NCBI GenBank assembly: GCA_024399965.1
Contig: JAKSNJ010000006.1
Coordinates: 1-64,000, forward strand
Length of the DNA: 64,000 bases
From: Paludibacteraceae bacterium
GTDB taxonomy: Bacteria > Bacteroidota > Bacteroidia > Bacteroidales > Paludibacteraceae
Direction of reading: 5' to 3'
The notes below the pieces were generated by a model. The model saw only the letters and a list, made by a program, of their open reading frames with translations. It was not told the origin of the DNA and searched no databases. Both the position numbers and the translations under genes were made by a program. Positions 41,735 to 52,562 of this stretch are shown in pieces (position 1 is the stretch's first letter; the number at the start of each line of letters is the position of its first letter).

Positions 41735-42835
41735 ATGAAACCAATTATAGCAATTACGGCAGGGGATATTAACGGCGTAGGGTATGAGATTATTCTAAAA
41801 GGCCTCTACGAATCGTATGTCACGGAAGTGTGTACCCCCGTAGTGTACGGTAACGCCAAAGTGCTGAAAACCCACTTGATGACCTTGGACGGCGAAATGC
41901 ACAATATGCAATTCAACGTGGTTAAAACCATAGACGAGGTCAAGGAGGGCAAACTGAACTTGGTCACTTGTTATCCGGACGAAACACCTGTTCAGTTGGG
42001 TGTTTCCACTCCCGAAGCAGGTAAGGCCTCGTTCATGAGTTTGGAGCGTGCCTGTGCCGATATGAAAGCCGGCAAAGTACAGGCCTTGGTGACTGCCCCT
42101 ATCAACAAAGCCAATATACAAAGTGAGCAATTCACCTTCTCGGGGCATACCGAATACCTGCAATCGGTGTTTGGCAACAACGAGCAGGAATGCCTTATGA
42201 TGATGACGAGCGAGTGTATGCGCGTGGCGTTGGTGTGCAATCATACGCCTATCACGCACGTTGCCAACATGATAAGTGAGGAACGTATATTGCGCAAACT
42301 GCGCGTGTTGCGCAAGACGCTGCAGGACGATTTCCTTATCCGCCGTCCGCGTATTGCCGTGCTGGCGCTTAACCCTCATGCCGGAGACGAAGGACTGATA
42401 GGCAAGGAGGAGCAGACGGTGATAGCACCTGCCATCCAAAAAGCCAACGGGGAGGGCATTGATGCCTTTGGCCCGTATAGCGCTGACGGGTTCTTCGGTG
42501 CCGGCAAGTATGTACACTTTGATGCCGTACTCGCTATGTACCACGACCAAGGACTCATTCCCTTCAAGTCGCTCGATATGTCGGGTGTGAACTTCACGGC
42601 AGGTCTGCCTATTATTCGCACCTCGCCTGACCACGGTACGGCATACGACTTGGCAGGCAAGAACGAGGCATCGGCACTCAGTTTCAATCACGCCCTATAT
42701 ACGGCCATCGACGTACTCCGCAACCGTGCCACATCGGCGGAAATAAATGCCACTCCGCTCGTGATTACCGAGCAACCGCGTCCAGAACGCCCTGCCGGCA
42801 AGTTCTTTATTCCGCCTAAAGAAGAATTTAAATAA
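41735..42835 (+). CDS. pdxA: 4-hydroxythreonine-4-phosphate dehydrogenase
   Basis: A 366-residue protein with [74 protein letters not shown] and [22 protein letters not shown] (in parts): the metal-binding His residues and substrate loops of PdxA. It acts in DXP-dependent pyridoxal phosphate synthesis. It lies 15 bp after the nitroreductase and 8 bp before alaS. Confidence 0.95.
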   Translation: MKPIIAITAGDINGVGYEIILKGLYESYVTEVCTPVVYGNAKVLKTHLMTLDGEMHNMQFNVVKTIDEVKEGKLNLVTCYPDETPVQLGVSTPEAGKASFMSLERACADMKAGKVQALVTAPINKANIQSEQFTFSGHTEYLQSVFGNNEQECLMMMTSECMRVALVCNHTPITHVANMISEERILRKLRVLRKTLQDDFLIRRPRIAVLALNPHAGDEGLIGKEEQTVIAPAIQKANGEGIDAFGPYSADGFFGAGKYVHFDAVLAMYHDQGLIPFKSLDMSGVNFTAGLPIIRTSPDHGTAYDLAGKNEASALSFNHALYTAIDVLRNRATSAEINATPLVITEQPRPERPAGKFFIPPKEEFK

Positions 42836-42843
42836 ACAATATA

Positions 42844-45465
42844 ATGACAAGTCAAGAAATTCGTAAGTCCTTCTTGGACTTCTTTGCAAGCAAACAGCAC
42901 CAAATCGTGCCTTCGGCACCAATGGTTATTAAAGATGACCCGACGCTTATGTTTACCAACGCCGGTATGAATCCGTGGAAAGGTATCATCTTGGGCAATG
43001 ACCCTATTAAATTTCCCCGTGTAGCAGATAGTCAGAAATGTCTGCGTGTAAGCGGTAAACATAACGACCTCGAGGAAGTGGGGCACGATACGTATCACCA
43101 CACTATGTTCGAGATGCTCGGTAACTGGTCCTTTGGCGACTACTTCAAAGCCGAAGCCATCGACTATGCGTGGGAATATATCGTGGACGTACTCAAAATA
43201 GACCCTGCCAACCTATATGCCACCGTGTTTGAAGGCGATCCTGCCGAAGGACTGAGTCGCGATGACGAGGCAGCTGCTATTTGGGAGAAACATCTGCCCA
43301 AAGACCACATCATCAACGGCAATAAGCATGACAATTTCTGGGAGATGGGCGACACCGGACCTTGCGGTCCCTGCTCCGAAATACACGTCGATAGCCGTAG
43401 TGCTGAGGAAAAAGCCAAAGTGCCCGGACGTGAACTGGTGAACAAAGACCATCCGCAGGTGATTGAGATTTGGAACATCGTCTTCATGCAGTTCAACCGC
43501 AAAGCGGACGGTAGTCTCGAACCGCTCGCCAAGAAAGTCATCGACACCGGTATGGGTTTTGAGCGCTTGGTGCGCACCATACAGGGCAAACAGAGCAACT
43601 ACGATACGGACGTTTTCCAACCTATGCTGCACAAAATAGGCGAATTGACCTCATGCACCTATGGCAAGGACGAAAACACCGACATCGCTATGCGTGTTAT
43701 CGCCGACCATATACGTACAATCGCTTTTGCCATCACGGACGGTCAGTTACCGAGCAACGAAAAAGCCGGTTATGTTATCCGCCGTATCTTGCGCCGTGCC
43801 GTACGTTACGGATACACCTTCCTCAATATGCGTGAGGCGTTCCTGTATAAACTGGTACCGCAACTGATTGCCGACATGGGCGAGGCCTATCCCGAGCTCG
43901 TTAAGCAGGAGCAGCAAATTACTCCCGTTATCAAGGCCGAAGAAGAGGCATTCCTCAAAACGCTTGACAAGGGTATAGGGCTCTTGGATAAACTGATGTC
44001 CGAAGCACGCAAAGCCGGCAAAACGGAGATAAGCGGTGTAGATGTCTTCACACTAAAAGATACCTACGGTTTCCCGCTTGACCTGACCGAACTTATCTTG
44101 CGCGAGAACAATATGACCACCAACGAGGACGAGTACAACCGCGCCCTTGAGCACCAAAAAGAGATGGGACGCAGTGCCAATAAGCAGGACCTCGGGGACT
44201 GGGTCGTATTCCAAGAGGGAGAGACCGAATTTGTGGGCTATGACCAACTGGAATGTGAGGCACATATTCTCAAATACCGCCAAGTGTCGCAGAAAGGCAA
44301 GGACTTCTACCAAATCGTATTAGACAAAACGCCTTTCTATGCCGAGATGGGTGGTGAAGTCGGAGACACCGGTAAGTTGGTCGTGGACGGTTTGGAGTTG
44401 AGAGTGATAGATACCAAGCGTGAGAACGGCTTGCCTGTACACATCGTGGCTGAATTGCCCGAACAGTTCCAAACACCAAACGCCAAATTGATTGCTTCCG
44501 TAGATGCAGAGCGCCGTCATGCTATTATGTGCAACCACACGGCTACGCATATCCTCGACTACTGCTTGCGCGAAGTGTTGGGCAAACATGTCGAGCAAAA
44601 GGGTAGTTTGGTTACGGCAGAGAGTTTGCGTTTCGACTTCTCACATTTCCAAAAAGTGACCCCCGAAGAACTGCGTAAGGCAGAGCAGATGGCGAACGAC
44701 TTTATTCGTCAGAATTATGCGTTGGACGAGCACCGCAATATGCCGATAGCCGATGCCAAGGCAATGGGTGCAATTGCCCTCTTCGGCGAGAAATACGGTG
44801 ATAACGTGCGCGTAGTCAAATACGGTCCCAGTATCGAGTTATGCGGCGGTTGCCACGTCAGCAGTACGGGACAAATCGGCTCGGTGCGCATTGTCATGGA
44901 AACCTCTGTGGCTGCCGGTGTGCGCCGTATAGAGGCCGTTACCGCCAAAGCGGCAGAGAACGTGTACGAAGCCGAAGCAGATACGCTGCAGCAGGCCAAG
45001 GACTTGTTTAATAACACCAAAGACCTTGTAGGTGCTATCCAAAAACTGCAAGACGAATTGGCTGCCACCAAAAAGCATATAGAGGAATTGGAAGCCGCCG
45101 CTATGGCAGAAAAAGCCAAAGCGCTGTTCTCACAAGTGCAGGAGATAAAGGGCATCAAGGTGCTGCAACTGCAAGGCGAGTACCCTGCCAACTTTGCACG
45201 TGACATAGTGCCTATGCTCAAGCAGCAGTTCGATACCGAGCGTTTTGCTCTGTTGGCTGCTACGCAATGCGAGGGCAAACCTGCATTGACCGTTTACCTC
45301 AGTCAGCCGCTTGTGGCAGAAGGCAAGAGTGCCGGCAATATGATTAAGGCATGTGCCAAACTCATTCAGGGTGGTGGCGGTGGACAAGCCGCTTTGGCTA
45401 CAGCCGGAGGTCGTGACGTGAACGGCTTAACCGCTGCAATGAACGAAATGGTCGGGAGTTTATAG
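42844..45465 (+). CDS. alaS: alanyl-tRNA synthetase
   Basis: An 873-residue protein of normal length. The catalytic domain has [32 protein letters not shown] [12 protein letters not shown] and [16 protein letters not shown]. The editing domain has [16 protein letters not shown] and the zinc residues CGGCHVS (HxxxH...CxxxH). A C-terminal coiled coil and DHHA1 domain follow ([31 protein letters not shown]). It charges tRNA-Ala and clears Ser/Gly mischarging. Confidence 0.97.
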   Translation: MTSQEIRKSFLDFFASKQHQIVPSAPMVIKDDPTLMFTNAGMNPWKGIILGNDPIKFPRVADSQKCLRVSGKHNDLEEVGHDTYHHTMFEMLGNWSFGDYFKAEAIDYAWEYIVDVLKIDPANLYATVFEGDPAEGLSRDDEAAAIWEKHLPKDHIINGNKHDNFWEMGDTGPCGPCSEIHVDSRSAEEKAKVPGRELVNKDHPQVIEIWNIVFMQFNRKADGSLEPLAKKVIDTGMGFERLVRTIQGKQSNYDTDVFQPMLHKIGELTSCTYGKDENTDIAMRVIADHIRTIAFAITDGQLPSNEKAGYVIRRILRRAVRYGYTFLNMREAFLYKLVPQLIADMGEAYPELVKQEQQITPVIKAEEEAFLKTLDKGIGLLDKLMSEARKAGKTEISGVDVFTLKDTYGFPLDLTELILRENNMTTNEDEYNRALEHQKEMGRSANKQDLGDWVVFQEGETEFVGYDQLECEAHILKYRQVSQKGKDFYQIVLDKTPFYAEMGGEVGDTGKLVVDGLELRVIDTKRENGLPVHIVAELPEQFQTPNAKLIASVDAERRHAIMCNHTATHILDYCLREVLGKHVEQKGSLVTAESLRFDFSHFQKVTPEELRKAEQMANDFIRQNYALDEHRNMPIADAKAMGAIALFGEKYGDNVRVVKYGPSIELCGGCHVSSTGQIGSVRIVMETSVAAGVRRIEAVTAKAAENVYEAEADTLQQAKDLFNNTKDLVGAIQKLQDELAATKKHIEELEAAAMAEKAKALFSQVQEIKGIKVLQLQGEYPANFARDIVPMLKQQFDTERFALLAATQCEGKPALTVYLSQPLVAEGKSAGNMIKACAKLIQGGGGGQAALATAGGRDVNGLTAAMNEMVGSL

Positions 45466-45475
45466 TTCGTAGTTG

Positions 45476-45928
45476 ATGAAATTAAACGATATACCGTCTA
45501 AATTGCCCAGTGCCCACCTGCCGGAGAAGGTGAAGAATGCGCTTCGGTTTATGGTGATAGGTGGCATAGGTATGTTTGTGCAGGAGTGGTTCTTCCGCCT
45601 TGTGATGTGGCTGATGGACCAACCCGCCAAGGATTCCTTGCTCTACTATATCGCCTTTGCTTTGGGCAATATATTGGAGATGTTCCCCAACTATTTCATG
45701 ACCAATTGGTACACGTTCCAGACGCGCCCCAACCTGACCAATGCAGGAGGGTTTGTGCTGGCACGTGGTATCAACTTGGTGCTGCAAATGGTGTTCCTGC
45801 CTTTCGTGCTGCGCTTACTGCCTGACGCCAACAATACGATTATCACCTACGTGGTTATCTTTGTGGCAGGTATAGTGAACTTCCTGATACAATTCTTCTT
45901 CTTCAAGAAATCGGATAAAAAACACTAA
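45476..45928 (+). CDS. GtrA-family membrane protein
   Basis: From ATG 45476 the product is 150 residues with four helices: ALRFMVIGGIGMFVQEWFF, LLYYIAFALGNILEMFPNYF, GGFVLARGINLVLQMVFL and TYVVIFVAGIVNFLIQFFFF. The basic end KKSDKKH and the N-terminal GGIGMFVQ motif fit GtrA, a membrane protein thought to move lipid-linked sugars. A TTG at 45473 would add one residue. Confidence 0.85.
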   Translation: MKLNDIPSKLPSAHLPEKVKNALRFMVIGGIGMFVQEWFFRLVMWLMDQPAKDSLLYYIAFALGNILEMFPNYFMTNWYTFQTRPNLTNAGGFVLARGINLVLQMVFLPFVLRLLPDANNTIITYVVIFVAGIVNFLIQFFFFKKSDKKH

Positions 45929-45932
45929 TACA

Positions 45933-47210
45933 ATGAAAATATACAGAGCCAATTTGGTATTTACGCCTTCCTGTGACGCATTTTGTATGCTGCCCCGAGG
46001 GTATGTGGTAGTGAACGATGCCGGAGTGATAGAGGGGGTATATGAGCAGTTGCCGGCTCAGTGGTCGGCTGTTCCCGTAGAGGATTTTGGAGATAAACTG
46101 CTTATTCCTGCCTTCAATGACTTGCATATTCACGCCCCGCAGTACCGCAATTTGGGTTTGGCATTGGACTTGGAGTTATTGCCGTGGCTCAATACCTACA
46201 CTTTCCCCGAAGAGGCCAAGTTCTGCGACTTGCAGTATGCAAAGCGCATCTATCGCCGTTTTGTGCATGAGTTGTGGATGCAAGGCACGATGCGCAGTGC
46301 CGTTTTTGCTACGGCGCATACGGAGGCAACACTCCTTTTGGCGGACCTGTTTATCGAAGCCGGATTAGGGGCTTATATCGGCTTAGTGGGAATGAATCGT
46401 AATAGTCCGGACAACTTGCGCAACACCACAGACCAACTCATACAGGGTATACGAGACCTCAAAACGCACCTTGACCGACATGGCAAGCAGGGGTTAGTGC
46501 AACCGATTGTTACGCCTCGTTTTGTGCCTTCGTGTACGCCGGATATGCTGGCAGCGTTGGGGAAGATAGCCCACGAACTGAACCTGCCGGTACAGTCCCA
46601 CCTAAGCGAGAATAAGAATGAGGTGGCTTGGGTCAAACAGTTAGAGCCGGATAGTACCTGTTATGGCGATGTATATGACCGGCACGGATTATTTGGGCAG
46701 CAACCTACGCTGATGGCGCATTGCTGCTACTCCGAAGGCGAGGAACTGGAACTGATTAAGCGCAATCATATTACGGTAGTGCATTGCCCTATGTCCAATA
46801 GCAATTTGGCATCAGGTATCGCTCCTATTCGTCACTTTATGAACGACGGTGTGCATGTGGCGTTGGGTACAGATGTGTCCGGCGGACATAATATGTCTAT
46901 GCTGCGGGCGATGCAGTATGCTATACAGGTCAGCAAGGTACACTACGGCAATTCACAAGGCAAAATACCCTTCCTCACATCGTGCGAAGTGTTCTACTTG
47001 GCGACCAAAGCAGGTGGCGCGTTCTTTGGCAAAGTAGGCAGTTTTGAGCCCGGCTACGAATTTGATGCACTGCTCATAGACGACACCTATCTCAATTATG
47101 ACCACTATACCCTGCAGCAGCGGATAGAGCGCTATATTTACTTGGGAGATGACCGCGATATACGTCGCCGTTTCTGCCGTGGACAAGAGTTATGCGAACC
47201 GAAGATGTAA
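45933..47210 (+). CDS. guaD: guanine deaminase (amidohydrolase)
   Basis: A 425-residue metal-dependent amidohydrolase: LIPAFNDLHIHAPQYRNLG (HxH), PVQSHLSENKNEVAWV, HCCYSEGEELEL (His), VHCPMSNSNLASGIAPI, and VALGTDVSGGHNMSML (Asp). The ending FEPGYEFDALLIDD is also typical. PEEAKF and PQYRNLG favour guanine deaminase over other deaminases. It converts guanine to xanthine. Confidence 0.87.
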   Translation: MKIYRANLVFTPSCDAFCMLPRGYVVVNDAGVIEGVYEQLPAQWSAVPVEDFGDKLLIPAFNDLHIHAPQYRNLGLALDLELLPWLNTYTFPEEAKFCDLQYAKRIYRRFVHELWMQGTMRSAVFATAHTEATLLLADLFIEAGLGAYIGLVGMNRNSPDNLRNTTDQLIQGIRDLKTHLDRHGKQGLVQPIVTPRFVPSCTPDMLAALGKIAHELNLPVQSHLSENKNEVAWVKQLEPDSTCYGDVYDRHGLFGQQPTLMAHCCYSEGEELELIKRNHITVVHCPMSNSNLASGIAPIRHFMNDGVHVALGTDVSGGHNMSMLRAMQYAIQVSKVHYGNSQGKIPFLTSCEVFYLATKAGGAFFGKVGSFEPGYEFDALLIDDTYLNYDHYTLQQRIERYIYLGDDRDIRRRFCRGQELCEPKM

Positions 47211-47821
47211 TCGACAATCAGCCCTTGTCTTGGTACTTGGCTAAAGAGCAAGAGGTAGCAACGGCGGTACAGGAACCCACGTTCTTTACGTGGATAGCTC
47301 CGCCAACCGTTATCTACGGCTTTCATCAGGTGGCTGAGCAGGAAATGAATATACCGTATTGCCAAGCGCACGATATTGCGATGGTGCAACGCCACAGCGG
47401 TGGAGGGTGTGTATATGCCGACCGAGGCAATGTGATGTTGTCCTACATCACCCCTGATACGCATAGTGAACAGGTATTTGCCAATTTCATCAAGTTGGTT
47501 GCCCAAGCGCTCCAACAGATGGGCTATCCTGCCGTCTCAACCGAGCACAACGATATACTGGTCAACGGACACAAAGTATCAGGTAGCGCCTGTCAGGCAC
47601 TCAAAAACGCGACTATCGTTCACTCTACGATGCTCTATGACGTAGATTTTGAGGTGCTGCAAAAGGTCCTCACACCATCTAAAGAGAAACTGCAAAAACA
47701 TGCCGTACAATCGGTGCGGCAGCGCGTAATGAACTTAAAAACAATGCAAGATATGGGTTCTACGGAGCAATTCCGCCAAACCCTACAACAAACTATTATT
47801 AATCAGGAGGGACAGATTTAA
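47192..47821 (+). CDS. lplA: lipoate-protein ligase
   Basis: A 209-residue protein with [20 protein letters not shown] (the R-x-x-GGG loop) and [20 protein letters not shown] (catalytic Lys in the GxKVSGSA motif), followed by [13 protein letters not shown]. It attaches lipoate, or octanoyl/lipoyl-AMP-derived groups, to E2 and GcvH proteins. It is shorter than E. coli LplA and lacks its C-terminal accessory domain, as in many anaerobes. It overlaps guaD by 19 bp. Confidence 0.85.
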   Translation: MRTEDVIDNQPLSWYLAKEQEVATAVQEPTFFTWIAPPTVIYGFHQVAEQEMNIPYCQAHDIAMVQRHSGGGCVYADRGNVMLSYITPDTHSEQVFANFIKLVAQALQQMGYPAVSTEHNDILVNGHKVSGSACQALKNATIVHSTMLYDVDFEVLQKVLTPSKEKLQKHAVQSVRQRVMNLKTMQDMGSTEQFRQTLQQTIINQEGQI

Positions 47822-47856
47822 TCTACTTGCAACCCTCCCTAAAACGAAATGCTAAA

Positions 47857-49092
47857 ATGAAAAAGTATTTATTTACGTCGGAATCGGTGTCGGAAGGACA
47901 CCCCGACAAGGTCGCTGACCAGATTAGCGATGCCGTGTTAGACAATTTTTTGGCACAAGACCCTCGTTGCCACGTGGCGTGTGAAACGCTGGTTACCACA
48001 GGACAAGTCGTGGTGGCAGGAGAGGTAAAAGCCCAGTGTTATGTAGATGTGCCCACCGTGGTGCGCAATACGATTAGCCGTATCGGCTACACCAAGTCGG
48101 AGTATAAGTTTGAGGCGGAGTCCTGTGGTGTGCTGCAAGCTCTGCACGAGCAGTCGGCTGATATTGACCAAGGCGTTAGTCGGCAGGGCAAACTCAATCA
48201 GGGTGCCGGCGACCAAGGTATGATGTTCGGCTATGCCACCAACGAGACGGAGAGTTATATGCCTCTCACGTTGGACCTTGCCCACACCTTAGTTTATACA
48301 CTCGCACGCATACGCAAGGAGGGCAAGCAGATGACCTATCTGCGTCCTGATACCAAGTCCCAAGTCACCATCGAATATAACGAACACAACGAGCCGGTGC
48401 GCTTGGACACCATCGTGGTTTCCACACAGCATGACCCCGACGTGTCACAAGCGCAGATAGCCAACGACATACGCACTATCCTCTTGCCCGAAGTTGCTCG
48501 CCGTGACAAGCGCTACGGGGACTTGTTGAAAGGCGATTTCAAACTCTTGGTCAACCCCACCGGCAACTTTGTTATCGGTGGCCCTCACGGCGATACGGGC
48601 TTGACGGGACGTAAGATTATAGTAGATACATACGGCGGTCGCGGTGCCCACGGTGGTGGTGCTTTTTCGGGGAAAGACCCCAGTAAGGTTGATCGCTCGG
48701 CTGCGTATATGGCTCGCTATATAGCCAAGAACATGGTGGCTGCAGGCATTGCCAAAGAGATGTTGGTGCAAATCAGTTACGCCATCGGTGTGGCGAAGCC
48801 CGTCAGTTTATGTGTGAATACCAACGGTACCGGCATTGTCTCCGACGATGTGATTGCCCGCAAAATTACTCGCCTGTTTGACCTCCGACCGGGAGCTATC
48901 GAGCGCGACCTCAAACTGCGCCAACCCATGTATGAGGAGACGGCCTCCTATGGTCATTTCGGGCGGAAGAACGAAACCGTTACCAAGACCTTCGTGGACG
49001 AGAACGGTAAGACCTTGACACGTACGGTTGAACTCTTTACGTGGGAAAAAACAGATAAGATAGACGCTATTAAGCACGCCTTTAATTTATGA
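47857..49092 (+). CDS. metK: S-adenosylmethionine synthase
   Basis: From ATG 47857 the product is 411 residues: [39 protein letters not shown], and [21 protein letters not shown] (as [16 protein letters not shown] and [13 protein letters not shown]), plus [20 protein letters not shown]. All standard MetK motifs are intact. It makes SAM from methionine and ATP, the cofactor for the many radical SAM and methyltransferase enzymes here. A TTG-started extension is not needed. Confidence 0.97.
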   Translation: MKKYLFTSESVSEGHPDKVADQISDAVLDNFLAQDPRCHVACETLVTTGQVVVAGEVKAQCYVDVPTVVRNTISRIGYTKSEYKFEAESCGVLQALHEQSADIDQGVSRQGKLNQGAGDQGMMFGYATNETESYMPLTLDLAHTLVYTLARIRKEGKQMTYLRPDTKSQVTIEYNEHNEPVRLDTIVVSTQHDPDVSQAQIANDIRTILLPEVARRDKRYGDLLKGDFKLLVNPTGNFVIGGPHGDTGLTGRKIIVDTYGGRGAHGGGAFSGKDPSKVDRSAAYMARYIAKNMVAAGIAKEMLVQISYAIGVAKPVSLCVNTNGTGIVSDDVIARKITRLFDLRPGAIERDLKLRQPMYEETASYGHFGRKNETVTKTFVDENGKTLTRTVELFTWEKTDKIDAIKHAFNL

Positions 49093-50474
49093 TTTTGCAC
49101 AAGCGTTGGATAGGAGTAGTCATTTCGGTGGTTGTCGCTATCGGAGTGGCTGCGGCTATGCCGCCTAAGGTCAGCTTGGCTGAACTGAACAACGGGGGCT
49201 GGCAGCAGTACAAAGGGCAGAGTGTGACCATCACGACCCCCCTTGTGGTATGTGGTACCATGTACGACAGTATCATTCTCTCCGAGCAGCGCCTCTATGT
49301 GCCGGAGGAACGTGCCTACGGCTTGGCGCAAGGCGACAGCACGTCCTATTGGCAACGTGCAAACGCCAACCGGCAGCAACGTATCAAATTGGAGTGCAGA
49401 TATCCTTTCTCGCTCAACTTGGGGGCACATATCAGTGGTTTGACGGCACGCGTGATGGGGGAGAAGCACTTGCAAACCGGCGCGCAACCGCATTTCACCA
49501 ACTATCGCCCCTCCAAACGTGTTCCTTCTTGGGACGGTGCCGATATGCGTATCTGTGCTGCCAATGTGCAGAACTACTTTGTCCACGTAGGCGGTTATGC
49601 CACACGGCGCAATACGGTAGGGCAGCACGCCCTGCAATGCTACAAGGTCGCCTCGGCACTCTCGCGGATAGATGCTGACTTATATGCCCTCTGCGAATTA
49701 GAACAGGGTGCTTCTGCTCCGGCTGAATTGGTGGCGGAGATGAATAGGTTATATAGCAAACGGCACCCGTGTCAACAACCGCCGTACGGCTTTGTGTTAA
49801 CCGATTCATGTGACAGGGACACTATTTCCTGCGGTTTTGTCTATCGCACCGACTATGTTCAGCCGGTAGGTGAACTGCATTTGGCGTACCTCAACCACGA
49901 GGATATACATGCCCATCGCTTCCTGATTCAGCAGTTTGAGGATAAGCGCACGGGTGAACGCTTTTATGTGTCCCTTAATCATCCTCGCAGCAAGCGGGGA
50001 GACGCTGCTGAGGCCAATGCCAAAAGGGTGGCGGAGTTGGACACCGTCTTTGCCGGCTTTGAACGTCTGCACCTCAATCCCGATTCGGCGATTCTCTTTT
50101 TGGGAGACTATAATTCCTATGCGCAGGAGCAGTCCTTGCAGAAGATTGTGAATGCCGGCTACCAAGATATGAATGCCACACTGGACAGTGCCGGATATAG
50201 TTATTCCTACAAGGGCGAATGTGGCTATTTGGACCGCTGTTATGCCTCGCCGCGTATGGCTGCCAAGATATGCTCTTTGCGTGCCCTGCATTGGAATACC
50301 GACTACTACTATTCCGCTGCTTACTATAGCAAGTATAATTACAAAAAGAGAGCCATTCCGCAAATGGCTCCCAAACATATTCGTCGGGTCATGTCAATGG
50401 CTGCCAAGCGCAACCGCTACTTCCGTTATTCGGACCACGACCCCCTGTTAATCGGCTTACGATTGGCTCAATAG
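49089..50474 (+). CDS. endonuclease/exonuclease/phosphatase-family secreted protein
   Basis: A 461-residue protein with an N-terminal signal or anchor ([18 protein letters not shown]). The first part resembles an OB-like domain ([21 protein letters not shown]), as in extracellular nucleases. The EEP catalytic set follows: [13 protein letters not shown] (Asn), ALCELEQGA (Glu), [13 protein letters not shown] (Asn/His), [12 protein letters not shown] (Asp) and [12 protein letters not shown] (Asp-His). It is probably a secreted DNase or phosphatase. It overlaps metK by 4 bp (ATGA) and meets convergent panB with a 7-bp overlap. Confidence 0.82.
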   Translation: MILHKRWIGVVISVVVAIGVAAAMPPKVSLAELNNGGWQQYKGQSVTITTPLVVCGTMYDSIILSEQRLYVPEERAYGLAQGDSTSYWQRANANRQQRIKLECRYPFSLNLGAHISGLTARVMGEKHLQTGAQPHFTNYRPSKRVPSWDGADMRICAANVQNYFVHVGGYATRRNTVGQHALQCYKVASALSRIDADLYALCELEQGASAPAELVAEMNRLYSKRHPCQQPPYGFVLTDSCDRDTISCGFVYRTDYVQPVGELHLAYLNHEDIHAHRFLIQQFEDKRTGERFYVSLNHPRSKRGDAAEANAKRVAELDTVFAGFERLHLNPDSAILFLGDYNSYAQEQSLQKIVNAGYQDMNATLDSAGYSYSYKGECGYLDRCYASPRMAAKICSLRALHWNTDYYYSAAYYSKYNYKKRAIPQMAPKHIRRVMSMAAKRNRYFRYSDHDPLLIGLRLAQ

Positions 50475-51283
50475 CACTCGTTCTCGTTGGGGAAAGAGCT
50501 CTCTTTGACCGCTGCTACATAGTTGGCAACGGCGGTTTGCACTTGCTCACCTAACTCGGCAAAGTGGCGCAGGAACTTAGGTTTGAAACCTTGGTTCAGT
50601 CCCAACATATCGTGCAGTACCAGCACTTGACCATCGGTCTTATTGCCGGCACCAATACCAATCGTGGGGCAACTGACGGCTTTGGTCACTTTTTCTGCTA
50701 AAGCAGCAGGAATCTTCTCTAATACGATAGCAAAGCACCCTGCCTCGTCCAGCAGTTGGGCATCGTGCAGCAGTTTGGCTGCTTCGGCATCTTCTTTGGC
50801 ACGCAAACCGTAACCGCCAAACTGATTGACACTCTGTGGGGTTAGCCCTAAGTGACCGCATACGGGCACACCGGCCTGAATCATGTGGCGGATAGCAGGT
50901 AATATCTCCTCACCGCCTTCCAACTTAACGGCATCGGCGCCGCTCTCTTTCATCATCTTGATGGCGTTGGCTACGGCTTGTTCTTCGCTGATTTGGTAAC
51001 TGCCAAACGGCATGTCGATTACCACCAGCGCGTGTTGGGCAGCACGTACCACGCCCTTGGTGAGAAAAATCATCTCATCTACCGTGATAGGCAACGTGTA
51101 TTGGTTGCCGCAAACCACGTTGCTGGCGCTGTCGCCTACAAGGAACATATCTACACCTGCCTCATCTACCAAACGGGCCAAGGTGTAGTCGTAACTGGTT
51201 AACATAGTGACTTTTTCACCTGTAATCTTTTTCTGACGGATTAAAGCGGTCGTCATCCGCTTCGTTTCTATATGTACTGACAT
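50468..51283 (-). CDS. panB: 3-methyl-2-oxobutanoate hydroxymethyltransferase
   Basis: From ATG 51283 (MSVHIETKRMTTALIRQKK) the product is 271 residues: TMLTSYDYTLARLVDEAG, FLVGDSASNVVCGNQYTLPI, DMPFGSYQ, VKLEGGEEILPAI and CPTIGIGAGNKTDGQVLVLHDMLGL (as TIGIGAGNKTDGQVLV). These are the metal and substrate residues of PanB, the first committed step of pantothenate synthesis. A longer frame starting at 51313 is not needed. Confidence 0.95.
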   Translation of the reverse strand: MSVHIETKRMTTALIRQKKITGEKVTMLTSYDYTLARLVDEAGVDMFLVGDSASNVVCGNQYTLPITVDEMIFLTKGVVRAAQHALVVIDMPFGSYQISEEQAVANAIKMMKESGADAVKLEGGEEILPAIRHMIQAGVPVCGHLGLTPQSVNQFGGYGLRAKEDAEAAKLLHDAQLLDEAGCFAIVLEKIPAALAEKVTKAVSCPTIGIGAGNKTDGQVLVLHDMLGLNQGFKPKFLRHFAELGEQVQTAVANYVAAVKESSFPNENECY

Positions 51284-51301
51284 ATTATATCTGTTTAATT
51301 G

Positions 51302-51343
51302 ACTAATTCTCAATTCTCATTTCTCCATTCTCAATTCTCTTCC
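51302..51343. repeat. CTCAATT-type heptamers between panB and the HAD gene
   Basis: Six 7-bp units: ACTAATT, CTCAATT, CTCATTT, CTCCATT, CTCAATT, CTCTTCC. The HAD stop codon lies in the fifth unit. A GGGACC-type hairpin (TCCCCC-TTTGAA-GGGGGA) follows at about 51341-51358 in the HAD 3' coding end. Confidence 0.9.
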
Positions 51344-51963
51344 CCCTTTGAAGGGGGACCGAGAGGGTCCCTCATCTCTCCCAAACTCTCAAACGTCCTC
51401 CAGCCGTACCGTTCGCCCATCTCGCGATTGGCGGCTATGTCGTCCACAAAGATGGTCGGATTTTGGTCCCAACCTTTGTCGCGCAGGGTCTGCATTACGG
51501 CATCGTAGATGGCTGGACTGGGTTTGCTGGCGCCAACGATGTGCGAATAAATACAGACGTCGAACATCGACATGTCGTAGTGTGTTTCTATGTCCCGTTT
51601 ATGCAGGGTGTTGCTGTTGCTCAGTAGCAAGGTATGATGACCGGCATTGTGCCATTGGCGCACCTGTTCCAAGCGTTCTTGGGGAATACCGCCGTGCATC
51701 AGTACCCACGCATCTGCCACTTGTTCATCGGTGGTGCCGGGTAGGGAGTTTTCACGGATAGTGCGTATAAATTCCTCTTCGGAGACGCTTCCGCGTTCAT
51801 ATTGTTCCATCAAACTGTTGTAGGTACCTTCTCCGTTTGCGCTCAACCCCAAGACGGACTGCATACGTTCGCTGCCCATCAGTCGCTCAAAAGCGGCTAT
51901 GCACCCGGGCAGATTGTGCTGCATCAGCACCCCTCCCATATCCAATATAATGTTGTATATCAT
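51331..51963 (-). CDS. HAD-family hydrolase
   Basis: From ATG 51963 (MIYNIILDMGGVLMQHNLPG) the product is 210 residues. It has the nucleophile motif ILDMGGVL (second Asp replaced by Gly, as in many HAD IA members), LLLSNSNTLHK (motif II Ser), and a Lys in the VGASKPSPAIYDAV region, then NPTIFVDDIAANREMGERYG (acidic motif). It resembles HAD-IA/YihX-type sugar or alpha-glucose-1-phosphate phosphatases. The last residues (PPSKGEEN) derive from repeat sequence. Confidence 0.85.
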   Translation of the reverse strand: MIYNIILDMGGVLMQHNLPGCIAAFERLMGSERMQSVLGLSANGEGTYNSLMEQYERGSVSEEEFIRTIRENSLPGTTDEQVADAWVLMHGGIPQERLEQVRQWHNAGHHTLLLSNSNTLHKRDIETHYDMSMFDVCIYSHIVGASKPSPAIYDAVMQTLRDKGWDQNPTIFVDDIAANREMGERYGWRTFESLGEMRDPLGPPSKGEEN

Positions 51964-51985
51964 CTTATGATTCTCAAATATGTCG

Positions 51986-52017
51986 CAAATATACAACAAA
52001 AAATTGGCATACACAAA
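51986..52017 (-). promoter_or_regulatory. promoter of the HAD-panB genes
   Basis: Minus strand: TTTG (complement of 52014-52017) and TATATTTG (complement of 51986-51993), spacing 20 bp, about 23 bp before the ATG. Confidence 0.75.
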
Positions 52018-52041
52018 TTTTTGTTGTATATTTAGTCCCAA

Positions 52042-52524
52042 AGATAGATTTTATCTATCTGAATAGGCATAATTGTGCCATCGTTAGGAGTTTACTCATA
52101 AAAAGATGGTGCAATTAGGGCTATTGATAGGCAACTGCCTTGGGGATAAATAGACATACTTTTGCGTATGTCCAGCAAGACGCGAACGTACATTGGGGGG
52201 AAAGACGCTTGCGTCTGGCAGCTTGCCCAAGGTACTAAATTTTTTCGATATATGCAAATCATTTTGCATTTTATCAACCGCCACCGTGCATTGTCCATCA
52301 CCTACAACCTACTACCTTCCCCCTCCCTCTCCCTGTTTGCAACATAACATCAACATAACATGGTCGGTGGGCATCAATACCGTTGAGGAACTGATTTGCG
52401 TTAGCAGTCAGTTCCTGAATTCTCATTTCTCCATTCTCCATTCTCAATTCTCATTTCTCATTTCTCATTTCTCCATTCAAAAAGTCATTCTCAATTCTCA
52501 TTTTTCAATTTTCCATTTAAAAAG
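52042..52524. repeat. gene-free stretch rich in hairpins and repeats
   Basis: GACATAC/GTATGTC (52153-52172) and AGACGC/GCGTCT (52203-52216) are perfect hairpins. 52331-52381 is copy B of the dispersed 51-bp repeat. 52415-52477 is nine heptamers (CTGAATT, CTCATTT, CTCCATT x2, CTCAATT, CTCATTT x3, CTCCATT). From 52486 the sequence is nearly identical to 57482-57530. No coding frame here is convincing. Confidence 0.85.
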
Positions 52525-52556
52525 TTTGCGTATTCCAAAAAATGTTTGTATCTTTG
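52525..52556 (+). promoter_or_regulatory. strong promoter before the structured RNA and the CXXX peptide genes
   Basis: TTTG at 52525-52528 in TTTGCGTATTCCAAAAA, TATCTTTG at 52549-52556. About 45 bp around it match the promoter of the FecCD gene (57482-57550), including the preceding CTCAATT/CATTTAAAAAG segment. Confidence 0.8.
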
Positions 52557-52562
52557 CAATCG

